Origin: AC-52 sp044870295
Lineage (GTDB): Bacteria > Actinomycetota > UBA4738
Direction of reading: 5' to 3'
Length of the DNA: 7,955 nt
Assembly (NCBI GenBank): GCA_044870295.1
Contig: JBIOYQ010000115.1
Span: 1-7,955 of the forward strand
Below the pieces are notes generated by a model. The model did not search any database. It was not told where the DNA came from and saw nothing but the letters and a program-made list of their open reading frames with translations. Position numbers and translations under genes: made by a program. Every line of letters begins with the position of its first letter. Positions within the stretch are counted from its first letter, which is position 1. This document shows, in pieces, positions 1-6,147 of the stretch.

Positions 1-1
1 G

Positions 2-106
2 TATCGGGACGTCATTCGGCGCTCGGAGGGCACGGCCGATGGTCGGAGGTGGACCGACGTCCCCATGTCAGGTCTCCGACCGACAGGGTCCAGTCCCTCC
101 CTCTAG
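2..106 (+). CDS. Possible 3' end of an upstream gene (partial, unrecognised)
   Basis: One forward frame is open from the left edge to a TAG at 104-106. It would encode about 34 residues, beginning YRDVIRRSEG. Third codon positions are mostly G or C over the first 22 codons, more so than in the other two forward frames, and the bias fades toward the stop. The stop lies 21 bases before the STAS start, matching the tight spacing of the genes that follow. No domain is recognisable. The stretch could equally be non-coding leader, because all three forward frames are open here for a while. Confidence 0.25.
   Translation, partial: YRDVIRRSEGTADGRRWTDVPMSGLRPTGSSPSL
6..81. repeat. Two interleaved 8-bp inverted repeats upstream of the STAS gene
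   Basis: GGGACGTC at 6-13 is the exact reverse complement of GACGTCCC at 56-63. GGTCGGAG at 41-48 is the exact reverse complement of CTCCGACC at 74-81, and G-T pairs could extend this second stem inward by two. The two pairs interlock, so both could form only as a pseudoknot. They sit 47 to 122 bases before the first operon gene and might be operator half-sites or leader structure. Matches of this length occur by chance in GC-rich DNA, and GACGTC is itself a palindrome. Confidence 0.25.
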
Positions 107-115
107 GTTCGAGTC

Positions 116-121
116 AAGGAG
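116..121 (+). promoter_or_regulatory. Ribosome binding site of the STAS gene
   Basis: AAGGAG lies six bases before ATG 128. It is a strong SD match and fixes the STAS start, which is the only in-frame start at suitable distance. Confidence 0.75.
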
Positions 122-127
122 CGTGCC

Positions 128-472
128 ATGCCGGCTTTTCGGATCGATTACGGACAACACGGTGGACTCCGGCTCTCGGGTGAGCTGGACCTCTCCACGG
201 CGCCTCAACTGTGTGACGCCCTGCTGCCCATGGTGGTGAACGGCGGTGACGTGGTGGTCGACCTGGCCGCGGTCGCCTTCATGGACGGCCCCGGGTTTCG
301 TCCGCTCGTCCTGGCGGCCCACTGGCTCGAGGGACGTGGGCACGTCGTGCTGAAGTCGCCGTCCCGACCGGTTGCCAAGGTGCTGAGGTTGGTGAAGGCG
401 GAGGAGTTCCCGAACCTGGAGATCGATGGGAGCAACGTGCTGGTGGAGACAGGAGCGGTTGCGTGTACGTGA
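128..472 (+). CDS. STAS-domain protein, anti-sigma factor antagonist-like, lacking the phosphorylation serine
   Basis: This 114-residue protein is close to a single STAS domain, the fold of SpoIIAA/RsbV-type anti-anti-sigma factors that bind anti-sigma kinases in the cytoplasm. Visible landmarks are the early strand with SGELD (17-21) and APQL, the central strand VVVDLAAVAFMD (42-53), and the later LVLAAHWLEGRGHVVLKSPS, where the last strand precedes VAKVLRLV. In active antagonists the central strand ends in D-S-S-G, and the second serine is phosphorylated by the anti-sigma kinase. Here it reads D53-G-P-G56, so neither serine is present. The protein may therefore be a constitutive binder or a structural or ligand-sensing STAS domain. 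It is first in a four-gene overlapping cluster, and its last ten bases overlap the next start. The STAS assignment is firm from the pattern; the partner is unknown. Confidence 0.85.
   Translation: MPAFRIDYGQHGGLRLSGELDLSTAPQLCDALLPMVVNGGDVVVDLAAVAFMDGPGFRPLVLAAHWLEGRGHVVLKSPSRPVAKVLRLVKAEEFPNLEIDGSNVLVETGAVACT
451..455 (+). promoter_or_regulatory. Ribosome binding site deciding the GTG start of the second gene
   Basis: AGGAG sits inside the 3' end of the STAS gene, seven bases before GTG 463. It favours GTG 463 over GTG 469, which would be too far away, and over ATG 553, which has no SD. Confidence 0.65.
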
Positions 473-768
473 GCTGCCAGCTGCGGGTCCTGCGAGCGAG
501 CCAGCCGGAAGCGCCACCGCTCGGCCGAGGCTCGGATCCGGCCCCCCCGGCGATGTTCGCGTCGCTCGACTACCACGACAGCCACCGCGCCGTCGTCGAC
601 GCACTCGACGACGCGGCGTCCCCCCTCGAGGCGGGCTTCGGCCTGGTGGCGCGTCTGGTCTCCGAGTACGGGGCGACGGTCGCCGACGTCGACATCCGTG
701 GATGCGACGAGGCCCGGTTCTCCCTGCGGATCCCCATCCCCGAGTCGGTGCTCATGGAGCTGCAGTGA
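463..768 (+). CDS. Unrecognised small acidic protein in the STAS-LAL operon
   Basis: This gene encodes 101 residues and I do not recognise a family. It starts at GTG 463, overlapping the STAS stop by ten bases, with a well-placed AGGAG. The first 30 residues are Pro/Arg/Gly-rich and look disordered. The remainder, from MFASLDYHDSH, looks folded: a helix-like stretch (AVVDALDDAASPLEAGFGLVA), then alternating strand-like segments with ADVDIRGCDEARFSLRIPIP near the C-terminus. No signal peptide or membrane segment is evident. Third codon positions remain strongly GC from 463 onward, supporting the early start; ATG 553 is the fallback and would leave about 71 residues. The next gene's GTG overlaps its TGA, so production of the two is probably coupled. 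Placement suggests a partner of the STAS or LAL protein, but that is inference. Confidence 0.65.
   Translation: MYVSCQLRVLRASQPEAPPLGRGSDPAPPAMFASLDYHDSHRAVVDALDDAASPLEAGFGLVARLVSEYGATVADVDIRGCDEARFSLRIPIPESVLMELQ
756..759 (+). promoter_or_regulatory. Ribosome binding site of the zinc-ribbon gene
   Basis: GGAG lies five bases before GTG 765, at the end of the preceding gene. With the GTGA start/stop overlap it supports translational coupling. Confidence 0.5.
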
Positions 769-965
769 TCAGGTGCCCGACGTGCGCCTCCGTTCGCGTG
801 GTGATCAAGCTTCCCGAGCACGGAGGCCTGTGCATCGATTGCGGAACGTGGATCCGGCGAGGCCTCCCGAGGCGGAGCGCTTCTCGAAGAGTCGCCGTGC
901 GTCATCCACCTGATGGAGGGCCCGAAGGCCGCTGGCTCCGCCGGTGGTCGGCGGCGCCGCGCTAG
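765..965 (+). CDS. Small four-cysteine zinc-ribbon protein
   Basis: The predicted protein has 66 residues and starts MIRCPTCASV. Two CxxC pairs are visible, C4-P-T-C7 and C23-I-D-C26, separated by 15 residues, the usual arrangement of a short zinc ribbon. A very basic tail follows (RRGLPRRSASRR, then arginine- and tryptophan-rich residues), which could bind nucleic acid or a partner. The GTG start at 765 overlaps the preceding TGA by the four bases GTGA and has GGAG five bases upstream. The stop at 963-965 touches the SD of the LAL gene. Third-position GC is strong through the ribbon and weaker in the tail, so the tail may be poorly conserved. The same frame is open further upstream, but that extension runs against the preceding gene and is not credible. 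Function is unknown; zinc binding is inferred from the cysteine pattern. Confidence 0.6.
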   Translation: MIRCPTCASVRVVIKLPEHGGLCIDCGTWIRRGLPRRSASRRVAVRHPPDGGPEGRWLRRWSAAPR

Positions 966-968
966 GAG
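964..968 (+). promoter_or_regulatory. Ribosome binding site deciding the LAL regulator start
   Basis: AGGAG overlaps the TAG stop (963-965) of the zinc-ribbon gene and lies eight bases before GTG 977. The earlier in-frame GTG at 944 has no comparable SD, so 977 is preferred. Confidence 0.65.
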
Positions 969-976
969 CCCCGGCG

Positions 977-3316
977 GTGGCGGCCGCGCGTGCCCACCCT
1001 GCGATCCGAGAAGGGTCGTCGGCGTCGGTCGGCGTCGCCCGCCCTCGCCGCTCCCACCGGAGCGTCGCCGGATTCGAGCCCCTCGAGGCGAAGCTGCGAG
1101 CGCCCGGGCCGCGTCCTGATCTTCTTCGACACCCGGCTCTGATCGCTCGACTGCTGGCCGCGCACGACACGCCCGTGGTCCTGGTGGCCGCTCCCCCCGG
1201 CTACGGCAAGACGACCCTCCTCGCCCAGTGGCGCGAAGAGGACCAGCGTCCGTTCGCGTGGGTCACACTCGACGACACGGACAACGACCCGGCGCAGCTC
1301 CTCATGTACATCGTCGGGGCGCTCGATGGGATCGTGTCGCTCGACGCGGAGAGCCTGGCTCGCTCCTACCGGCGCGATCCCTCCTTCATCGCCCACGCGC
1401 TCCCGAGGCTGACGCACGCGCTGGGTGATGAGCCCTTCGTCCTGGTGTTGGACGACATGCAGGTCCTCACGGCTCCCGAATCGCTGGACGTGCTCTGGGT
1501 CATCCTGGAGCACTTGCCCAAGGGGGCCCAGCTCGTTCTCTCCGGTCGGGACCAGCCCCCGGCGTTCGTGAGCCGCCTGCTGGCGACCGAATCGCTGCTG
1601 CGCGTCGGGCCCGCTCACCTGGCGATGACCCCGGCCGAGGGCGGCCGCCTCCTTCGCGCCGCGGGGGTCGCCATCCGCGATGCGGAGGCCGAACGTCTGG
1701 TGGGACGGACGGAGGGATGGCCGGCGGGGCTGCGGCTCGCGGCGCTCTCCCTACGGGATCAGGACAACGTCCGGGAGGCTGCCGAGGCGTTCACGGGCAA
1801 CGACGGGCCCGTTTCCGAGTACTTCCGGGCAGAGCTGCTGGATCGGATACCCCCGGACCTCCGTGACTTCCTGTACGGAACGGCGGCGTTGGATCACCTG
1901 TCCGGCCCGCTCTGCGACGCCCTCCTCCAAACCTCGGGGTCGGCCGCGCAGCTCGAGCGGCTGGAGCAGGCGAATGCCTTCGTGACGCCTCTCGATCGGA
2001 AACGGGTGTGGTACCGGCGTCACCAGCTGTTCGCCGAGATGCTCGCGTCGGAGGTGTGGCGTCACGATCCCGAGCTCCTGCGAGTGCAGCACGAACGTGC
2101 CTCGACGTGGTTCGAGTCCCAGGGCGATCCGGAGACGGCCCTGGCCCATGCCAGGGCGGCGGGGGACATGGCGCAGGCAGGCGGAGTCATCGCCCGAAAC
2201 CTGCTGCCATCGCTCTCGTCGGGGCGGGCGGCGACGGTCAGACGATGGATCGACACCCTTCCAGCGGGACAACTCGGGTCCATGCCGTGGTTCGCCGCCG
2301 CCGCGGCGGTCGCATACGTGCCGAGCGGGGACCTGCAACGGGCGGCCCACTGGCTGGCCGTGGCGGACCGGGGCACGGGGGCCGAGCAGGACCGACCGCT
2401 GCCGGACGGCCGCGCCTCGCTCCGTTCGGCTGTGGCCATCTCTCGAGCGTTGCTCGGTCTGGGCGGAGTTGCCCGGCTGGGAGAGGACGCGTCGCTCGGC
2501 TACGAGCTGGAATCCAAGGAGAGCGCGTGGCGAACCCTGTGTGCCTTCCTCCTCGGTGTGGCACGGCACCTGCAGGGCAACGATGAGGAGGCCGTGGCCA
2601 GGCTGCAGGAGTCGGTGGACCTGAGCGCGTTCGAGAACGCGGACGTCCATGCGTTCGGCCTGGCGGAGCTGGCGGTGATCGCCGCGGAGCGCAAGGACTG
2701 GGAGGCGGTGCGACAGCTGTCGGAACAGGCCAGAAGGGAGATCGAGAACAGCCCACTCCGTGACTATGCCTTGATGGCCGATGTCTACGCGGTCTCCGCC
2801 GTGTCCTCTGCCCGCTGGCACCAGCCGGCCGACGCCCGGAAGGACGCGGTGCGAGCGGTCCGGCTCCTCGCGTCGCTCTCGGAGATCGCGCCGTGGATGA
2901 ACGCCGAGGGGTGGATCCTGGTCAGCCACGCGTATCTGCTGCTCGGCGACGTCGCCGCCTCGCGGGAGGCGCTTCGCAACGCCCGCCGATATCTCCTTCG
3001 CCTGCCGGATGCCCCGGTCCTGCACGCTCGCTTCGACCAGCTCAGCCAAGCCGTCGCCACCCGTTCCTCCGAGGTGATCGGCCCGCCGCTCACCGCGGCC
3101 GAGATCCGAGTCCTGCAGTACCTCCCGACGCACCTTTCGTTCCGAGAGATCGCCTCGCGCCTGTACGTCTCACGGAACACCGTGAAGACGCAGGTCATCT
3201 CGGCCTACCGGAAGCTCGGCGTGTCGAGCAGGACCGACGCCGTCGCGTCCGCACGTGCCTTGGCGCTGATCGACGACGATCCGACCGAGTTCCAGACGCT
3301 GAACCGAGCCAGCTGA
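977..3316 (+). CDS. LAL/MalT-type LuxR-family ATPase transcriptional regulator
   Basis: From GTG 977 the protein has 779 residues, in the range of large ATP-binding LuxR (MalT-like) regulators, though shorter than MalT itself. These cytoplasmic STAND ATPases bind ATP and an inducer, oligomerise and activate promoters. The N-terminus carries the family signature FEPLEAKLRAPGPRPDLL before the nucleotide site. The Walker A motif is APPGYGKTT (about 72-80), the Walker B strand FVLVLDD (about 154-160), and LVLSGRDQPP matches the following sensor strand. The middle is helical and alanine-rich, resembling the tetratricopeptide-like sensor region (VRRWIDTLP, then AAHWLAVADRG). The C-terminal LuxR helix-turn-helix spans about 703-765, from LTAAEIRVLQYL through FREIASRLYVSRNTVKTQV to YRKLGVSSRTDAV. 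The gene is last in the overlapping cluster after the STAS, orphan and zinc-ribbon genes. Its inducer and targets are unknown; the downstream ATPase/arc genes are plausible targets. An alternative start at GTG 944 adds 11 residues. Confidence 0.92.
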   Translation: MAAARAHPAIREGSSASVGVARPRRSHRSVAGFEPLEAKLRAPGPRPDLLRHPALIARLLAAHDTPVVLVAAPPGYGKTTLLAQWREEDQRPFAWVTLDDTDNDPAQLLMYIVGALDGIVSLDAESLARSYRRDPSFIAHALPRLTHALGDEPFVLVLDDMQVLTAPESLDVLWVILEHLPKGAQLVLSGRDQPPAFVSRLLATESLLRVGPAHLAMTPAEGGRLLRAAGVAIRDAEAERLVGRTEGWPAGLRLAALSLRDQDNVREAAEAFTGNDGPVSEYFRAELLDRIPPDLRDFLYGTAALDHLSGPLCDALLQTSGSAAQLERLEQANAFVTPLDRKRVWYRRHQLFAEMLASEVWRHDPELLRVQHERASTWFESQGDPETALAHARAAGDMAQAGGVIARNLLPSLSSGRAATVRRWIDTLPAGQLGSMPWFAAAAAVAYVPSGDLQRAAHWLAVADRGTGAEQDRPLPDGRASLRSAVAISRALLGLGGVARLGEDASLGYELESKESAWRTLCAFLLGVARHLQGNDEEAVARLQESVDLSAFENADVHAFGLAELAVIAAERKDWEAVRQLSEQARREIENSPLRDYALMADVYAVSAVSSARWHQPADARKDAVRAVRLLASLSEIAPWMNAEGWILVSHAYLLLGDVAASREALRNARRYLLRLPDAPVLHARFDQLSQAVATRSSEVIGPPLTAAEIRVLQYLPTHLSFREIASRLYVSRNTVKTQVISAYRKLGVSSRTDAVASARALALIDDDPTEFQTLNRAS

Positions 3317-3332
3317 GGCTTCACGGCCTGCA

Positions 3333-3345
3333 GGGAATTCATCCC
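3333..3345. promoter_or_regulatory. Weak imperfect palindrome in the gap before the ATPase gene
   Basis: GGGA and TCCC are separated by ATTCA in the 75-base gap between the LAL and ATPase genes, about 47 bases before the ATPase start. It could be an operator half-site pair or a minor hairpin. The stem is too short, and lacks a T-run, to be called a terminator. No clear -10/-35 promoter could be read in this gap. Confidence 0.15.
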
Positions 3346-3391
3346 CTCCGGGTGAGGCACGACCTCTGCGGCTCCTGCATCGTCGTCGGCG

Positions 3392-6133
3392 ATGGCCATC
3401 GAGACGGTCCCGAGGCCGGACTGGCATGCCACCGCTGCCACGACCGTGGCCGAGGAACTCCAGGTACGGGTCGAGGCGGGGTTGAGTCAAGGGGAGGCTC
3501 GGGCCCGGCTCCAATCCACCGGCCCCAACCGCCTGGAAGGCGCGAAGAAGGAGTCGGCCGTCCAGGCGTTCGTCCGGCAGTACCGGGACGTGATGCAGGT
3601 GATCCTGGTGGCCGCGGCGGCCATCAGCCTCATCGTGACCGGTGACGTCGCGACCGCGGTGGTGCTGGCCGGACTGACGGTCCTGAACGCGGTGATCGGT
3701 CTTCGGCAGGAGGCCAAGGCCGAGGAGAGCGTGAAGGCGCTCGCCCAGATGATGAAGACGATCGCGCGGGTGCGGCGGGACGGCCAGCCCGTCGAGATCG
3801 ACGCTGAGGAGCTGGTTCCCGGCGACGTCGTCCTGATCGAGGCGGGCAATCGCGTCCCGGCCGACGGTCGCATCTACGTCGCCGCCACGCTGGAGATCGA
3901 GGAAGCCGCGCTGACGGGGGAGAGCCTCCCCGTGGCCAAGTCGGCAGAGCCGGTGCAGGGAACCGATGTGCCGCTCGGGGACCGAACCTGCATGGCCTTC
4001 ATGAACACGTCGGTCACGCGAGGACGCGGCGAGATGATCGTCACGGCGACCGGGATGGGGACCGAGATCGGCCACATCGCCACCCTGTTGTCGACCACGA
4101 CGTCGGAGAAGACGCCGCTCCAGAAACAGCTCGACGGCCTGTCCAAGGTGATCGCCGGCATCGCCGGCGTGGCCCTGGTCCTGGTGGTGCTGATGGGATT
4201 GGCGCGAGGCCAGTCCTTCGACACGCTGTTCATCACCGGTGTCGCCCTGGCGGTGGCGGCCATCCCCACCGGCCTGCCGGCGGTCGTGACCGCCCTGCTG
4301 TCCATCGGGACGCGCGAGATCGCCCGCCGCAACGCCATCGTCAAGCGGCTTCCGGCCGTCGAGACGCTGGGCTCCACCTCCGCCATCTGCTCGGACAAGA
4401 CGGGGACGTTGACGCTCAACAAGATGACGGCGCGGGAGCTGGCCATCCCTGGGCACAACCGCTTCACGGTCTCTGGCCAGGGCTACAGCACCGAGGGCGA
4501 GATCACCCACGTGGGCGGCGAGAACTTCGACCTCGATCCCTACCTGCTGCCGATGATCCTGTGCGCGGACGCTGCCCTGGACGGAGCGTCGCTGATCGGA
4601 GACCCCACCGAGGGCGCGCTGATCGTCCTGGCGGCAAAGGGCGGGCTGGACATCGAGCACACCCGCCGAACCTACCCGCGGGTGGCCGAGGTGCCGTTCG
4701 ACTCCGAGTACAAGTTCATGGCCACGTTCCACGAGATGACGGGGAAGAAGGGCGAGCCGGTGATCCGCTGCTACGTGAAGGGAGCGCCGGACGTCCTCAT
4801 CGCGCTGGGCGGTTCGTACCTCGACAAGCACGGGGATGTGATCCCCATCACGGCAGAGAACCGGACGCTCGCGTCGGACGCCAACGACGCGATGGCCAGC
4901 AGCGGCGAACGGGTGATGGTCGTCGCCCAGCGCGACTTCGACCTCGACTGGTTCGAACCGGAGGGGAACCTCCGGGGACTGGTTCGTGATCTGACCCTGC
5001 TGGCGATGGTCGGGATCGTCGACCCGCCCCGGTCGGAGGCGAAGACGGCGATCGAGGAATGCAGGAGCGCCGGCATCCGCGTCCGGATGATCACCGGCGA
5101 CCATGCCACCACGGCGGCGGCCATCGGGAACGAGCTGGGCCTGACCGGACGAGCCATCACCGGCGCCGAGTTCGCCTCGATCCCCGACGACGAGCTGATC
5201 ACGCAGCTGCCCGAGATCGGCGTGATCGCTCGCGTAGCGCCCGAGGACAAGGTGCGACTGGTGCGACTCCTCCAGCAGAGCGGCGACATCGTGGCCATGA
5301 CCGGTGATGGCGTGAACGACGCCCCGGCGCTCAAGGCCGCCAACATCGGCGTCGCGATGGGCATCACCGGGACCGAGGTCTCGAAGGAAGCCGCGGTGAT
5401 GATCCTCACCGACGACAACTTTGCGACCATCGTGAACTCTGTCGAGTACGGTCGCGGGCTGTACGACAACCTGCTCAAGTACCTCCGGTTCCAGATGTCC
5501 ACGCTGGTCGCGTACGTGGCGATCTTCATCGGAGCGGGACTCTTCAACATCGCGGGCGGGGTTCCGCTGAACCCGCTGCAGATCCTGTGGTTGAACATGC
5601 TGGTCGACATTCCCATCGCCGTGGCTCTCGGATTCGACGAGCCGACGGGCGGTCTCATGGAGCGCACTCCGCGTCCGGTCGGTGCCCCGGTCCTGTCCGC
5701 CCGGGACTGGGTGCGGTTGTGCATCCAGGGCCTGGTCATGACGGTCGGCGCCCTCACCGCGTACCGGCTCGGGGAGGATCAGGGTCCGGTCGTCGCCTCC
5801 ACCATGCTCCTGACGACGCTCGCCTTGTTCCATTTCGCCGCTGCGCTGCTGGCCCGGGACCCGTGGAACACGATCTTCCGCCGGGAGGCCATCCCGGGAC
5901 GCATCCAGCTGCGGCGGTACGGGATCGCCCTGCTCCTGATCGTGGCCGTCACGGGCATCGACTTCCTGAACCGCATCATCGACACCACGGAGCTGAGCTT
6001 CTCTCAGTGGTGGATCTGCATCGGGCTGGCGTCCAGCCTCGTCGTCGTCGAGGAACTGATCAAGGCGGTCCTGCGCCGCCGGGCTCGGGCGTCGGCGCTC
6101 CCTCTCGGCGCCCGCCCGGCCCTGGCGATGTGA
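3392..6133 (+). CDS. P-type cation-transporting ATPase (P2-like), ion unknown
   Basis: This complete 913-residue membrane pump, full family length, is predicted to move cations across the cytoplasmic membrane using ATP. An N-terminal cation-ATPase domain (about 10-60) precedes ten predicted helices: M1/M2 near 66-103, M3/M4 near 252-303, M5/M6 near 697-747, and four more from about 772 to 893. The actuator TGES is at 175-178, the phosphorylation motif DKTGTLT at 335-341, the nucleotide-domain KGAP at 463-466, TGD at 568-570, and the hinge TGDGVNDAP at 637-645, so the catalytic machinery is intact. The M4 motif is PTGLP (292-296) rather than the PEGLP of calcium pumps, and M6 reads WLNMLVD. 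ATG 3392 is the first in-frame start after a TGA at 3353-3355 but has no evident SD, which is odd beside its neighbours. The stop abuts the SD of the arcB-like gene, indicating an operon. Substrate cannot be assigned. Confidence 0.95.
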   Translation: MAIETVPRPDWHATAATTVAEELQVRVEAGLSQGEARARLQSTGPNRLEGAKKESAVQAFVRQYRDVMQVILVAAAAISLIVTGDVATAVVLAGLTVLNAVIGLRQEAKAEESVKALAQMMKTIARVRRDGQPVEIDAEELVPGDVVLIEAGNRVPADGRIYVAATLEIEEAALTGESLPVAKSAEPVQGTDVPLGDRTCMAFMNTSVTRGRGEMIVTATGMGTEIGHIATLLSTTTSEKTPLQKQLDGLSKVIAGIAGVALVLVVLMGLARGQSFDTLFITGVALAVAAIPTGLPAVVTALLSIGTREIARRNAIVKRLPAVETLGSTSAICSDKTGTLTLNKMTARELAIPGHNRFTVSGQGYSTEGEITHVGGENFDLDPYLLPMILCADAALDGASLIGDPTEGALIVLAAKGGLDIEHTRRTYPRVAEVPFDSEYKFMATFHEMTGKKGEPVIRCYVKGAPDVLIALGGSYLDKHGDVIPITAENRTLASDANDAMASSGERVMVVAQRDFDLDWFEPEGNLRGLVRDLTLLAMVGIVDPPRSEAKTAIEECRSAGIRVRMITGDHATTAAAIGNELGLTGRAITGAEFASIPDDELITQLPEIGVIARVAPEDKVRLVRLLQQSGDIVAMTGDGVNDAPALKAANIGVAMGITGTEVSKEAAVMILTDDNFATIVNSVEYGRGLYDNLLKYLRFQMSTLVAYVAIFIGAGLFNIAGGVPLNPLQILWLNMLVDIPIAVALGFDEPTGGLMERTPRPVGAPVLSARDWVRLCIQGLVMTVGALTAYRLGEDQGPVVASTMLLTTLALFHFAAALLARDPWNTIFRREAIPGRIQLRRYGIALLLIVAVTGIDFLNRIIDTTELSFSQWWICIGLASSLVVVEELIKAVLRRRARASALPLGARPALAM

Positions 6134-6139
6134 AGGAGG
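6133..6139 (+). promoter_or_regulatory. Ribosome binding site fixing the ornithine carbamoyltransferase start
   Basis: AAGGAGG, a near-perfect SD, begins at the last base of the ATPase TGA and lies eight bases before ATG 6148. It identifies 6148 as the true start although the same frame is open much further upstream. Confidence 0.85.
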
Positions 6140-6147
6140 CAGAGCGG

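Noticed and set aside
6..20. A DosR-like hypoxia box starting GGGAC before the STAS gene
   Set aside because: Only one half-site resembles the motif and the matching second half is absent at the right spacing, so it cannot be claimed.
426..764. Upstream extension of the zinc-ribbon frame to about 179 residues
   Set aside because: It runs out of phase through the STAS end and the second gene, is extremely Arg/Pro/Gly-rich, and the GTG at 765 has its own SD.
1751..3133. A 460-codon minus-strand open frame inside the LAL gene
   Set aside because: Same antisense artefact. The composition is biased toward Arg/Gly/Gln and no domain is recognisable, while the + strand encodes a clear LAL protein.
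3354..3366. GAGG-CACGA-CCTC hairpin as a terminator after the LAL gene
   Set aside because: It has a stem of only four pairs with no T-run. Such short stems are common in GC-rich DNA.
5587..6147. Upstream extension of the ornithine carbamoyltransferase frame, suggesting a fusion protein
   Set aside because: The extension overlaps the conserved end of the ATPase, has shadow-like composition, and a strong AAGGAGG directs initiation at ATG 6148.
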